From Methylocapsa acidiphila B2 (GTDB lineage Bacteria; Pseudomonadota; Alphaproteobacteria; Rhizobiales; Beijerinckiaceae), in assembly GCF_000427445.1 (NCBI RefSeq), contig NZ_KE386496.1:682001-746000 (forward strand): a stretch of DNA of 64,000 nt, given 5' to 3'. A program made the translations under genes and the position numbers. The number at the start of each line of letters is the position of its first letter. Positions within the stretch are counted from its first letter, which is position 1. The notes below the pieces were generated by a model. It was given only the letters and a program-made list of their open reading frames with translations, was not told where the DNA came from and did not search any database. Below, piece after piece: positions 37,104 through 46,289 of the stretch.

Positions 37104-37511
37104 ATGGAGACGGAGAACGCATTCTACGCGGGCGTCCAGATCATCCATAATTTCGGCGCGGCGACCGTCGCCGCGGCGCCCGTCGCGGCCCTTTGGTTTC
37201 GCGACGCCCGGGCGGAGGAGCTTCGGCGGCTGGCTTTTCTGACCTTTTTCGCCTGGCTGATTCAGGCCGCGAGCGGGGTCGGCTTTGGGACCATAAGCTT
37301 TTTCATGGAAGGCGAGCTGCCTGAGATCCATCATCAGGCGCGCATCGCGCTCATCGTGAAGATTCTCTGCGCGGCTTCGGCTCTGATCCTTCTTTCCATT
37401 CATTTTATCAGGCGGACCGGCGCGCCGCCGGGTCCGGCGTCTTGGCGCGCCTTGGCCGGCTTTGGCTTCACCGCGCTCGCCGCCGCCGCCGTGCTGCGGT
37501 GGTTTTCCTGA
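37104..37511 (+). CDS. Four-helix membrane protein of unknown function
   Basis: A 135-residue protein with four hydrophobic helices (GAATVAAAPVAALWF, LAFLTFFAWLIQAASGVGFG, LIVKILCAASALILLSIHFI, ALAGFGFTALAAAAVLRWF). His residues in helix-adjacent positions (IIHNFGA, EIHHQARI) could bind haem or copper. It likely forms an operon with the secreted protein just upstream. I do not recognise the family with confidence. Confidence 0.65.
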   Translation: METENAFYAGVQIIHNFGAATVAAAPVAALWFRDARAEELRRLAFLTFFAWLIQAASGVGFGTISFFMEGELPEIHHQARIALIVKILCAASALILLSIHFIRRTGAPPGPASWRALAGFGFTALAAAAVLRWFS

Positions 37512-37577
37512 AAGGCTTTGATCGGGGCCGTACGTTCGACGGGCTGAACCCGCTTTCTCTCGCGCGAGCTATTCTGT

Positions 37578-39107
37578 TTAGCGTCTCAGCTTGACGCCAA
37601 AGAGGCGCAGACCGCCGGCAAGCGCGACTCCATAGACGACGGTCCCCGCGAGGCCGAGGATGACGAGTCCAGATGCGTCGGCGAGGCGGCCAAGCCCAGC
37701 CGAAAGGCGCGCTGCCGGCAGGGCCGCGAGAAGCGCGAAGACGGCGAGCGCGGCGGAAGCAGATGTGACGGTCGTCGCCGTTTTCCACAACAACAGATCG
37801 AGTTTCATCGAGCCGCGCCGAAGGGCGAGCAGGACGAGCAGCACGAGATTGATCCAGGCGCCGACAGAGGTCGCGCTCGCCAGCGCTACGGCGCCGAGCG
37901 ACGTATATTTGAAAAGGACGATCTTCAAGGCTACGTTGATCGCGACCGAAAACAGAGCGATCATCATCGGCGTCCTGGTGTCGCCTTGCGCCTGAAAACT
38001 CGCCACCGCCGAGCGCACGAGCACAAAGGCGACGAGGCCGAAGCCATAGGCGGTGAGCACCGCGGCCGAGGCGTCCGCCGCCTCCGCCGTGAAGGCGCCG
38101 CGCAGAAAGACCCCGCGCATGATGAAATCCGGGATCATGATGAAGGCGACGAAGAAAGGCGCGGCGAGGACCAGGGACAGCGCCATGGTCCGCGTTTGCG
38201 CCTGCAGCGCGGCGGCTGGCCTTCCCGCTGCGAAAAGCTTGCTCATCTCAGGCAGGAGCACCGTGCCGGCGGCGATGCCGATCACGCCGAGCGGCAGCTG
38301 ATAAATGCGGTCGGCGTAATAGATCGAAGAGGGGCCGCCGGTCGGCAGCATGGAGCCGATGATCGTGTCGGCGAAAAGCGCGATCTGGGTTCCGGCCGAG
38401 CCGATGACCGCCGGGCCGAGTATGGTCAGGAAGCGTTTGACATGCGCCGTCAGAGCCGGAAAAGCGATGCGCTCGATTATGCCGGCGCGATACGCCGCGT
38501 AAGAGGTGAGCGCGAGTTGGAGAAGTCCCGAAAAGGTGAGGCCCCAGCTCGCCGCGGAGCCTGCGTTGGGAAAGAAAAACGCAATGGCGAGAAAAGCGAT
38601 CATGGAAATATTCATCAACACCGGCGCGAAGGCGGCGGCGGCGAAATAGCCATGCGCGTTCAGCGTCCCTGACTGGAGCGTCACGAGCGTGACGAACAAC
38701 AGATAGGGAAAGGTGATGCGCGTCATCGTCACGGTGAGCTGAAACTTCTCTGGATCGTCGCGAAAGCCGGGCGCGAGAAGATCAATAAAGGATGGGGTGA
38801 AGGCCCAGGCGAGCGCGAGCAACAGGATTTGCGAGGCGAGCAGGCCTGAAAAGATCTGGCCGGAAAAAATGCGCGCCCCTTCGAGCCCTTCGGATTGGCG
38901 AACCTGCGCATAGCTCGGGACATAGGCCGAATTGAACGCGCCTTCGCCGAAAATGGCGCGAAAATGATTAGGCAGGCGCTGCGCCACGACAAAGGCGTCG
39001 GCGATGAGGCCGGCGCCGAGGACAGCGCCGAGAACCATGTCGCGCAGAAAGCCCGAAAATCGGGAGAGAAGCGTGTAGCCGCCGACCGAGACGAAGTTCT
39101 TCAGCAT
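37578..39107 (-). CDS. murJ: Lipid II flippase MurJ
   Basis: A 509-residue MOP-superfamily transporter with about 14 helices, flipping the peptidoglycan precursor lipid II to the periplasmic side. Family signatures are present: VGGYTLLSRFSGFLRDMVLG at the N-terminus, RLPNHFRAIFGEGAFNSAYV, GTQIALFADTIIGSMLP and YYADRIYQLPLGVIGIAAG. Length fits the family. The next gene in the same direction upstream is a GT2 glycosyltransferase, seven bases away. Confidence 0.95.
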   Translation of the reverse strand: MLKNFVSVGGYTLLSRFSGFLRDMVLGAVLGAGLIADAFVVAQRLPNHFRAIFGEGAFNSAYVPSYAQVRQSEGLEGARIFSGQIFSGLLASQILLLALAWAFTPSFIDLLAPGFRDDPEKFQLTVTMTRITFPYLLFVTLVTLQSGTLNAHGYFAAAAFAPVLMNISMIAFLAIAFFFPNAGSAASWGLTFSGLLQLALTSYAAYRAGIIERIAFPALTAHVKRFLTILGPAVIGSAGTQIALFADTIIGSMLPTGGPSSIYYADRIYQLPLGVIGIAAGTVLLPEMSKLFAAGRPAAALQAQTRTMALSLVLAAPFFVAFIMIPDFIMRGVFLRGAFTAEAADASAAVLTAYGFGLVAFVLVRSAVASFQAQGDTRTPMMIALFSVAINVALKIVLFKYTSLGAVALASATSVGAWINLVLLVLLALRRGSMKLDLLLWKTATTVTSASAALAVFALLAALPAARLSAGLGRLADASGLVILGLAGTVVYGVALAGGLRLFGVKLRR

Positions 39108-39114
39108 CGGGCGC

Positions 39115-40113
39115 TCAGACCCAATCCGACGGCGGCAGCCGGTTGTCCTCGGGGAGAGGCGCGACGCCGATGCGCTCCTCGATGAGATAGAGAGGCCGCC
39201 GCTTCACCTCCGCGAAAATGCGTCCGACATATTCGCCGATGACGCCGAGCGACAGGAGCTGAATGCCGGCGAAAAAGGTGATCGACACGATCAAGGACGC
39301 GTAGCCGGGAACGTCGACGCCGAAAATAAGCGTGCGGGTCAGAAAAAACGTCGCCATGGCGAGCGCGAATATGGAGGTCGCGACTCCGATATAGCTCCAA
39401 ACCTTGAGCGGCAGGGTCGTGAAGGACATGAGTCCGTCGAGCGCGAAATTGGTCAGCTTCAAATAGCTGAATTTGGAGGAGCCATGCGCGCGCGCCTCGA
39501 CCTCGAAAGGCGCACCGATTGATTTGAAGCCGATCCAGGCATAGAGCCCTTTTGAGAAGCGTGCGTGCTCGCGCATGGCGCGCAGCGCGGCGACGGCCTG
39601 CGCGTCGAGAAGGCGAAAATCACCCGCGCCTTCCGGCAGGCTCGTTTCCCCGACCGAGCCGAACAGGCTATAGAATCGCTGGGTCAGGAGGCGACGCAAG
39701 GGGCTATCGGCGGCGCGGTCCGTGCGCTGGCCAAAGACGTTCTTATAGCCTTGGCGCCAAAGCGCGACGAAGGATTCGATCGCCTCGGGCGGATGTTGCA
39801 GATCGGCGTCCATAATGACGGTGGCCGCGCCCCGCGCATGGTCGAGCCCGGCGGCGATCGCGACCTCCTTGCCGAAGTTTCGGCTGAGCGAGAGGGCGCG
39901 GATGCGAGGGTCGCGCGCATGGGCCGCGCGCACGATCTCCAAGGTGTCGTCGGTCGATCCATCGTCGACGAAAATCACTTCGAAGGAGGCCGCGCAGCGC
40001 TGCAGCACGGGCGCGAGCCTTTCCAGCAAGGGCCCGATATTCTCGGATTCATTATGGACGGGCGCGACCACGGAAAGCTCCGCATCCGTCGCTCCGGGGT
40101 CGGATCTCGTCAT
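39115..40113 (-). CDS. GT2 polyprenyl-phosphate glycosyltransferase (GtrB/DPM-like)
   Basis: A 332-residue enzyme. The N-terminal GT-A domain has VVAPVHNESENIGPLLERL, the first Asp pair in FEVIFVDDGSTDDTLEI and the metal-binding DADLQHPPEA, then the acceptor-site FRLLDAQAV. Two C-terminal transmembrane helices follow (VWSYIGVATSIFALAMATFF, ITFFAGIQLLSLGVIGEYVG) and the family tail RPLYLIEERIG. Such enzymes move a sugar from UDP/GDP-sugar to a polyprenyl phosphate for later use outside the membrane. Located just upstream of murJ in one operon. Confidence 0.92.
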   Translation of the reverse strand: MTRSDPGATDAELSVVAPVHNESENIGPLLERLAPVLQRCAASFEVIFVDDGSTDDTLEIVRAAHARDPRIRALSLSRNFGKEVAIAAGLDHARGAATVIMDADLQHPPEAIESFVALWRQGYKNVFGQRTDRAADSPLRRLLTQRFYSLFGSVGETSLPEGAGDFRLLDAQAVAALRAMREHARFSKGLYAWIGFKSIGAPFEVEARAHGSSKFSYLKLTNFALDGLMSFTTLPLKVWSYIGVATSIFALAMATFFLTRTLIFGVDVPGYASLIVSITFFAGIQLLSLGVIGEYVGRIFAEVKRRPLYLIEERIGVAPLPEDNRLPPSDWV

Positions 40114-40426
40114 CGAGGCGTCCTCATGCGAAAGAGCGATTCAGGCGAGCAGATAAAGAGAAGTCGAAGGCGAAGAACTGCCGCGCGCCTCGGCGAAAAG
40201 CCGATCAAATTTTTCAAGGGCATGCTTTAGGGCGGGATGCGAAAAAGTGGAATTTGAATTTTTCGCGCAAGATCCGGCTCTCTGTTGGAGAATCGTACAT
40301 GTTTCAGGCTTTCGGATATTTCCATCCAAACGCATCGTGATCTAGTCTGCGCCACCGAATTGGGCAAGACGAGGGCGCGGACGAGGCCATGGTCCTGCAA
40401 CCTCGCCGGAAGGATTTCATTGGTTC
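40114..40426. repeat. Intergenic spacer holding dispersed repeat copy B
   Basis: No gene is visible in these 313 bases. Bases 40220-40345 are a degenerate copy of the repeat at 1248-1372, sharing GCGGGATG, AAGTGGAATT, TTTCCATCCAAA and CGTGATCTA in the same order. The palindrome is imperfect here (GGCTTTCGGATA against CATCCAAACGC), so this copy is probably older or inactive. The GT2 gene reads away to the left and the deacetylase to the right, so both promoters must lie here. Confidence 0.55.
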
Positions 40427-41299
40427 ATGCGCCCGGCCGAAGCCTCTTTTTCCATCAATCTCTGCGCCGATGATTTCGCTTTGTCGCCGGGCGTGAGCCG
40501 CGGCATTCTCGAAGCGATCGCCGCCGGGCGCCTCAGCGCGACGAGCGTCATGACGACGAGGCCCGCTTGGCCAGAGGGCGCTCGCGCGCTGAAGCCGTTC
40601 AAAGGCGAGGTCGACATCGGGCTGCATCTCAATTTGACGCTCGGCGCGCCGCTTAGCCTTATGCCGAAATTCGCGCCTTCAGGCGGGCTGCCGGGCATTG
40701 GGGCCGTGCTCCGCGGAGCGCGCAAATCCGAGCTGCCGGAGGCCGAGATCAGGCAAGAAATCTCGCGCCAGATCGACGCCTTTCAGGAGCATTTCGGGGC
40801 CGCGCCCGATTTCGTCGACGGACATCAGCATGTCCAGGTTCTGCCGCAGATTCGCGGTTGGCTTCTCGACGCCCTGGAGGAGAAAGGTCACGCTGGCAAG
40901 CTCTGGCTGCGCGACAGTGGTGATGACCCGCTCTCCATCCTGCGGCGGGGCGTCGAGCTGAAGAAGGCGCTAGCGCTCGCATGGCTGTCGAAGGGCTTCG
41001 CCCGAGAGGCCCGCGCGCGCGGCTTTTCGGTCAATTCCGGCTTTTCCGGCTTCTCGAGCTTCGACGCGGGGCGCGACTATGCCGCCGATTTCGTCGCCTA
41101 TCTGCGCGCGCCGGGACGCCGCCATCTCATCATGTGTCATCCCGGATATAGCGACGAGGAGCTGGTTCGGCTCGATCCCGTGACGGTCACGCGCGAGCGT
41201 GAACTCGCTTTTCTCCTGTCGCCTGCCTTCTCCAGCCTGCTCGCAGCCAGAGGGGCGAAGCTTGCGTCCTTCGGCGTGATCGAGGGAAACAGGCTTTGA
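40427..41299 (+). CDS. ChbG/HpnK-family (YdjC) deacetylase
   Basis: A 290-residue polysaccharide-deacetylase-like fold. Metal and catalytic residues are visible in NLCADDFALSPGVSRGI (paired Asp), VDIGLHLNLTL (His), FVDGHQHVQVLPQI (His pair) and MCHPGYSDEEL. HpnK removes an acetyl group from acetylglucosaminyl-hopane; ChbG acts on chitobiose. In this bacterial group a hopanoid role is plausible, but hpnI/hpnJ are not in view. Its stop codon shares a base with the next start codon. Confidence 0.88.
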   Translation: MRPAEASFSINLCADDFALSPGVSRGILEAIAAGRLSATSVMTTRPAWPEGARALKPFKGEVDIGLHLNLTLGAPLSLMPKFAPSGGLPGIGAVLRGARKSELPEAEIRQEISRQIDAFQEHFGAAPDFVDGHQHVQVLPQIRGWLLDALEEKGHAGKLWLRDSGDDPLSILRRGVELKKALALAWLSKGFAREARARGFSVNSGFSGFSSFDAGRDYAADFVAYLRAPGRRHLIMCHPGYSDEELVRLDPVTVTRERELAFLLSPAFSSLLAARGAKLASFGVIEGNRL

Positions 41300-42102
41300 T
41301 GCGCCAGAGAGCAAGATTCCGCGCGACTCCGAAGGATGGCGTCGCCTGGGTGACCGGGGCGAGCGCCGGCATCGGCCGCGCCGTCGCGATCGAGCTTGCC
41401 CGTCGCGGCTATAGGGTCGCCGTCACGGCGCGTCGCGAGAGCGAGCTCGCGGCATTGGCGGCGGAATATAAAAACATCTTCGGCTTTCCCGGCGATATAG
41501 GCGAGCGCGCCCCTATGGCGGCTTTGGTCCATGAGATCGAGGCGGCGCATGGGCCGATCGCGCTCGCCTTCCTGAACGCGGGGGTTTATTTTCCGGCCGA
41601 AGCAGAAAGCTTTACCGCAGCGCTGGCCTGGCGGACGTTCGAGGTCAATGTCGGCGGGACGCTTAATTGCCTCGATCCTTTGCTTGCCGCGATGGAGCGG
41701 CGCGGCAGGGGCCAGATCGCGATCAACGCCTCACTCGCGGGCTATGGCGGAATACCGGGATCGGCCGCCTATGGCGCGGCCAAGGCGGCTCTGATCGCCA
41801 TGGCAGAGGCCTTGAAGCTTACCCACGACTCTACAGGCGTTTCGTTTCAAATCGTGAATCCCGGCTTTGTCCGCACGGATATGACGGCCTACGCCACGCA
41901 TTTCCACATGCCCTTCCTGATGGAGGCGGAGCAGGCGGCGCGAATCATCTGCGACGGCTTCGAGCGGACCGGTTTTGAGATCGCTTTTCCACGCCGGCTC
42001 GCCTATGCGTTCAAGGCCGCGCGGCTCTTGCCTTATGCGCTGTTTTTCCCGCTGATGGCGCGCGCGACGCGGCGGGCGCGGCCGCGGCGTCGCGTGAATT
42101 GA
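41299..42102 (+). CDS. Short-chain dehydrogenase/reductase
   Basis: ATG 41299 overlaps the deacetylase stop (TGATG). The 267-residue product has the SDR cofactor motif VTGASAGIGRAVAIEL, the NAGV stretch (FLNAGVYF) and the catalytic Ser-Tyr-Lys set in INASLAGYGGIPGSAAYGAAK. NADP preference is suggested by TARRESELA after the second strand. The substrate is unknown. Coupling to the deacetylase suggests a shared pathway in lipid or sugar modification. Confidence 0.9.
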   Translation: MRQRARFRATPKDGVAWVTGASAGIGRAVAIELARRGYRVAVTARRESELAALAAEYKNIFGFPGDIGERAPMAALVHEIEAAHGPIALAFLNAGVYFPAEAESFTAALAWRTFEVNVGGTLNCLDPLLAAMERRGRGQIAINASLAGYGGIPGSAAYGAAKAALIAMAEALKLTHDSTGVSFQIVNPGFVRTDMTAYATHFHMPFLMEAEQAARIICDGFERTGFEIAFPRRLAYAFKAARLLPYALFFPLMARATRRARPRRRVN

Positions 42103-42171
42103 AGCGACGCGGTCGATCCAAGCAAGAATCGCGGGTCGCTTTCGACAGGTTCATCTCATGAGGGGCAGGCG

Positions 42172-42861
42172 ATGATTCCCATCTCGACGGCTGATGCGAT
42201 GGAGAAGCAAGTCGATCAATTGCAGAATGTCGTCAATGCGATGCTTCTCGCGGCCAGCGCTATTTTTCTGGCCGCCGCAGCCGCCGAAAGGAACGTCTCT
42301 TTTCTGGGCCTCAAAATGGAGACGGGCCAGGCGTTCAGCGAAGTGGCTTTGGTGTTCTTCGTCGCCATGCTCCTGGTGGGACAGCTGTTCGCACGCATCG
42401 CCGCCCTCGTGAGATTGGCCGACGCTCAGGAGGCGCCCAAGGTCCTGGCGGCGCTCTTCAATCATCGATGGTTCTTCAACCCGTTTTCATATTTCGGCGA
42501 GGATCTCTTCGCCATGTTGCATGATTCCTTGGGAATGGGATTGTTGACTTTCGTTTGGTGGCTGGGGCTGATCGCGATCGCGGAGCTTTGGAGTCACATG
42601 TCGCGTGAAGCGGACATGTGGGAACGCGGCCTTTGGTATGGTTATCTCGCTGCCGGTTTCGTCGCGCTCGCCAGCGTGCGCTATGTGCAGCGCGCCATTC
42701 GCGTAAAACTGGCTGATTTGGCGCGTGAATCCGACGACGCCGATCTACAGCGGCTTCGGAGGAGCTTCGATCGCGGCTTTATCGTCAAATATGCCATCGC
42801 ATTTATGTTTTCGATTTTTGGCGCCGTTATCTATCATCAACTCGTTCATCATAATCTGTGA
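42172..42861 (+). CDS. Multi-pass membrane protein of unknown function
   Basis: A 229-residue protein with four to five helices (VVNAMLLAASAIFLAAAAAE, FSEVALVFFVAMLLVGQLF, LLTFVWWLGLIAIAELW, LWYGYLAAGFVALASVRY, YAIAFMFSIFGAVIYHQLV). A charged loop lies between helices 4 and 5. Aromatic residues and His are frequent (LFNHRWFFNPFSYFGEDL). I do not recognise a named family. It stands alone before the convergent photolyase gene. Confidence 0.65.
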   Translation: MIPISTADAMEKQVDQLQNVVNAMLLAASAIFLAAAAAERNVSFLGLKMETGQAFSEVALVFFVAMLLVGQLFARIAALVRLADAQEAPKVLAALFNHRWFFNPFSYFGEDLFAMLHDSLGMGLLTFVWWLGLIAIAELWSHMSREADMWERGLWYGYLAAGFVALASVRYVQRAIRVKLADLARESDDADLQRLRRSFDRGFIVKYAIAFMFSIFGAVIYHQLVHHNL

Positions 42862-42920
42862 GTCCGTCATCCGTTCGCTTGTCTTCTCGTGCGCGGCCCG
42901 ATTGCGCGGCGACAGGCAAT

Positions 42921-44384
42921 TCATCTCTTGATCCGCGCGAAAGCTTCGAGCGCGCGCGTTCGCGCGGAGGCGTGGTCGACGATCGGCCGAGGGTAGGTTT
43001 CGCCGAGTTTGAGGCGCGCGGCGCTCAACACATGTGCGGGAGCCTCCCAGGGTCGGTGAATCCATTTCTCGGGGAGACGCGCGAGCTCGGGCACATGGCG
43101 GCGGACATAGGCGCCTGTCGAATCGAATTTCTCGCCCTGGAGCACCGGATTGAACACGCGAAAGAATGGGGCCGCATCGAATCCCGATCCCGCCGCCCAT
43201 TGCCAATTCATGGGATTATTCGCGGGATCTGCGTCGCAGAGCGTATCCCAGAACCAGGCTTCGCCGACGCGCCAATCGCAAAGCAAATGTTTCACCAGGA
43301 AGGAGGCGGCGACCATCCGAGCCCTGTTGTGCATGAAGCCGCTCGTCCAAAGCTCGCGCATTGCGGCGTCGACGAGCGGGTAGCCGGTTTGTCCCATGCG
43401 CCAGGCGTCGAGCTCGGCTCGCGGCGGATCGCGCCAGGGGAGGGAATCGAACCGGCCTTGTAGATTTTTTGTCGCGACATCGGGGCGATGATAGAGTACG
43501 TGATAATTGAACTCGCGCCAGGCGAGCTCGGCGCGAAACTTGTCTGCGCCGCGCTCCGCCTCGGGTTGTTGCGCCTGCTGTCGCCGGACGCCATGAAATA
43601 TCTGTCTTGGAGAGATTTCACCGAAGCGCAAATGCGGCGAGAGCCGCGAGGTCGCTCCCCGTCCGAGTTCGTCGCGGGCTGCGCCATAGGTCGCGAGTCC
43701 TTGGGCGAGAAAGCCTGAAAGGCGCTTTTGCGCGCCGCTTTCGCCTGGGGTCCAGGCCCTGCGAAATCCTTCGGCCCAATCCGGGCCTTGGGGGAGAAGC
43801 CCGAGGGCGGCGAGGCTCGCCCTCGCAGGACCGCCTCCTGGATAGAGCGCGGTGGAGAGAGCGCTTGGCGGGTCCAAAGGCTCGCCGGGATCGGGCAGGG
43901 CCGAGGCGGCGCGCCAAAAGGGCGTATAGACTCGATAGTAGGCCCCCGACTTTGTCGCAACCGCCTCCGGCTCACGCAGAAGCTGGCCGCCGAAGCTCTC
44001 GACCCGCGCGCCTGCGCTTGTCGCCGCGACTTCGATCCGGCGATCGAGAGCGATTTCCGCGCCGCCATAGCGACGCGTTATAAAAAGGGCGCTTGCGCCC
44101 GCCTCCGTGATAAGTTGCGGAACGAGTTTTTCGGCGTCGCCGCGCAGAAGGTCGAGCCGGCCGCCTATTTTTGCGAGGCCGTCGCTGAGCGCGGCCAGCG
44201 CGTGATGTAGCCACCAGCGCGACGCCGCGCCCAAAGGGCGCATGCCCCCGCCATCCTCGAAAACATAAATGCAGAAAACGGGCGCGCGGGTCTCGCAGGC
44301 GGCGCGCAAGGCGGCGTTGTCGGCGAGCCGCAGATCGTCGCGAAACCAAATGATCGCTGGAGCGGGGTCGCGCGCCTTCGCCAT
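42921..44384 (-). CDS. phrB: Deoxyribodipyrimidine photolyase (class I)
   Basis: A 487-residue light-driven DNA repair enzyme that reverses cyclobutane dimers. The N-terminal antenna domain begins PAIIWFRDDLRLADNAAL. The FAD-binding domain includes RLSPHLRFGEISPRQIFHGV, WREFNYHVLYH, DAAMRELWTSGFMHNRARM and NNPMNWQWAAGSGFDAAPFF. These are the conserved stretches around FAD and the electron-transfer tryptophans of class I photolyases. Length is typical. Divergent from guaA. Confidence 0.95.
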   Translation of the reverse strand: MAKARDPAPAIIWFRDDLRLADNAALRAACETRAPVFCIYVFEDGGGMRPLGAASRWWLHHALAALSDGLAKIGGRLDLLRGDAEKLVPQLITEAGASALFITRRYGGAEIALDRRIEVAATSAGARVESFGGQLLREPEAVATKSGAYYRVYTPFWRAASALPDPGEPLDPPSALSTALYPGGGPARASLAALGLLPQGPDWAEGFRRAWTPGESGAQKRLSGFLAQGLATYGAARDELGRGATSRLSPHLRFGEISPRQIFHGVRRQQAQQPEAERGADKFRAELAWREFNYHVLYHRPDVATKNLQGRFDSLPWRDPPRAELDAWRMGQTGYPLVDAAMRELWTSGFMHNRARMVAASFLVKHLLCDWRVGEAWFWDTLCDADPANNPMNWQWAAGSGFDAAPFFRVFNPVLQGEKFDSTGAYVRRHVPELARLPEKWIHRPWEAPAHVLSAARLKLGETYPRPIVDHASARTRALEAFARIKR

Positions 44385-44460
44385 TTCAGGCTTATGTGGG
44401 CGAGAGAGCGGGTTGCGCCCGGGACGGCGATCGCCTAATCGAGCATTTTAGGGCGCAAGG

Positions 44461-46068
44461 ATGCGGCGAATGGCCGAGGCTGATCTCCATAAGGACATTA
44501 TCCGGCGTCACGACAAGGTCTTGATCGTCGATTTCGGCTCTCAGGTGACGCAATTGATCGCCCGCCGCGTCCGCGAGGCCGGCGTCTATTGCGAGATCGC
44601 GCCCTTTCAAGCGGCGGAGGCCGCTTTCGCTAGCCTTTCCCCCAAGGCGGTGATTCTGTCGGGCGGTCCCGCCTCCGTGCATGACGAAGGCGCGCCGCGC
44701 GCGCCCGACGCCGTGCTGAAGGCGGGCGTCCCGGTGCTCGGCATCTGCTATGGCGAGCAGGCGATGGCGGCGCAACTCGGCGGCAAGGTCTCGGCCTCGC
44801 ATCATCGCGAATTCGGCCGCGCCGAAGTCGAGGTTCTGGCGCAAAGCGCGCTGTTCGACGGCGTCTGGCAAAAGGGTGGCCGCTATCCCGTCTGGATGAG
44901 CCATGGTGACGCCGTGACGGCTTTGCCGCCAGGCTTCGCTCGCATCGCGACCTCGCCCAGCGCGCCGATGGCGGCCATAGCCGACGAGGCGCGGCGGCTT
45001 TATGGCGTGCAATTTCATCTCGAGGTCGCCCATACGCCGGACGGCGCCAAGCTCCTCTCCAATTTCGTGCACAAGGTCGCGGGGCTCCAGTCCGACTGGA
45101 CCATGCGGGCTTTCCGACAGGAGGCTATCGCGGCGATCCGGGCGCAGGTCGGCGCGGGCCGGGTCATTTGCGGCCTTTCGGGCGGGGTCGATTCGGCGGT
45201 CGCCGCCGTCCTGATCCATGAGGCGATCGGCGATCGGCTGACCTGCGTCTTCGTCGACCATGGGCTTTTGCGCCAGGGCGAGGCTGAGGAGGTCGTTGGT
45301 CTTTTTCGCGGCCATTACAATATTCCGCTCGTTCACGTCGAAGCGCAGGATCTGTTCCTCAACGCCCTGATCGGCATCCGGGATCCAGAAGAGAAGCGTA
45401 AGACGATCGGGCGGTTGTTCGTCGCCGCCTTCGAGGCCGAGGCCAAGAAGATCGCGGCCGACGGGCGCGGCGCGCCGGAATTTCTCGGCCAAGGCACGCT
45501 CTACCCTGATGTGATCGAAAGCGTCTCCTTCAGTGGCGGGCCGTCGGTCACAATCAAGTCGCATCACAATGTCGGCGGCCTGCCCGAGCGCATGAATATG
45601 AAGCTCGTCGAACCTTTACGCGAATTATTCAAGGACGAGGTGCGCGCGCTTGGCCGCGAGCTAGGCCTGCCCGAGGCCTTCGTCGGCCGCCATCCGTTTC
45701 CGGGGCCGGGCCTCGCGATCCGTTGTCCCGGCGGGATCACGCCGGAAAAGCTCGAGATTTTGCGAAAGGCCGACGCCATCTATCTCGACGAGATCCGCAA
45801 GGCCGGGCTCTATGACGAGATCTGGCAGGCCTTCGCCGTGCTTCTGCCGGTGCAAACCGTGGGCGTCATGGGCGACGGGCGGACTTACGAATTCGTCTGC
45901 GCCTTGCGCGCCGTGACCTCGACCGACGGGATGACGGCGGATTTCTATCCGTTCGACATGGGCTTTCTCGGCCGCGCGGCGACCCGCATTATCAACGAGG
46001 TGAAGGGCGTCAACCGCGTCGTCTATGACGTGACGAGCAAGCCGCCGGGGACGATCGAGTGGGAGTGA
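44461..46068 (+). CDS. guaA: GMP synthase (glutamine-hydrolysing)
   Basis: A 535-residue enzyme converting XMP to GMP. The class I amidotransferase domain has the nucleophile Cys in [10 protein letters not shown] and the His-x-Glu in [10 protein letters not shown]. The ATP pyrophosphatase P-loop is [12 protein letters not shown], and the dimerisation domain includes [11 protein letters not shown] and the C-terminal [20 protein letters not shown] 44470 is an alternative start. The gene is intact although its last 15 coding bases form the attachment site of the island that follows. Confidence 0.97.
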   Translation: MRRMAEADLHKDIIRRHDKVLIVDFGSQVTQLIARRVREAGVYCEIAPFQAAEAAFASLSPKAVILSGGPASVHDEGAPRAPDAVLKAGVPVLGICYGEQAMAAQLGGKVSASHHREFGRAEVEVLAQSALFDGVWQKGGRYPVWMSHGDAVTALPPGFARIATSPSAPMAAIADEARRLYGVQFHLEVAHTPDGAKLLSNFVHKVAGLQSDWTMRAFRQEAIAAIRAQVGAGRVICGLSGGVDSAVAAVLIHEAIGDRLTCVFVDHGLLRQGEAEEVVGLFRGHYNIPLVHVEAQDLFLNALIGIRDPEEKRKTIGRLFVAAFEAEAKKIAADGRGAPEFLGQGTLYPDVIESVSFSGGPSVTIKSHHNVGGLPERMNMKLVEPLRELFKDEVRALGRELGLPEAFVGRHPFPGPGLAIRCPGGITPEKLEILRKADAIYLDEIRKAGLYDEIWQAFAVLLPVQTVGVMGDGRTYEFVCALRAVTSTDGMTADFYPFDMGFLGRAATRIINEVKGVNRVVYDVTSKPPGTIEWE

Positions 46069-46069
46069 T
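46054..46069 (+). repeat. attL: left direct repeat of the guaA island
   Basis: ATCGAGTGGGAGTGAT covers the last codons and stop of guaA. A 15/16 copy, ATCGAGTGGGAATGAT, lies at 62425-62440; including the four bases before each, 18 of 20 match. The 3' end of guaA is a known insertion hotspot for genomic islands with tyrosine integrases, and the integrase gene lies just inside this repeat. Confidence 0.85.
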
Positions 46070-46182
46070 CTAAGGTCGTTTCAGACCATCTCGCTCCGTG
46101 CCAGAAATCGCACGATCTCTTTGACTGACAAGGATTATTTTTCCCACCCCGTATCGCTGCATGTCACCCTAACCCGGCCACT

Positions 46183-46259
46183 TTGTTGGTAGCGATGTTG
46201 GTATGGCGCAGGATGGTCGAGAAACGGGCTCGCGCTACCAACAACCCCTCTTGTTGGTA
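46183..46259. promoter_or_regulatory. Cluster of TGTTGGTA motifs, candidate integrase arm sites
   Basis: TTGTTGGTAGCG at 46183-46194 is repeated as an exact inverted copy at 46233-46244. TTGTTGGTA returns at 46251-46259, and GTTGGTATGG is at 46197-46206. The last motif recurs at the other island end (62358-62367) inside a 27-base block matching 20 of 27 positions. Such repeats flanking an integrase gene are the expected form of arm-type binding sites; they might also be an autoregulatory operator. Confidence 0.5.
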
Positions 46260-46289
46260 TCCGTTCGCCCCCGGGCCGGATGCGGATTT

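Noticed and set aside
46183-46259. CRISPR-like repeats
   Set aside because: The short TGTTGGTA copies vary in spacing and orientation and have no uniform spacers; no cas genes are present.
46069-46289. tRNA gene as integration target
   Set aside because: No cloverleaf-like sequence exists next to the integrase; the repeat maps to the guaA coding end.
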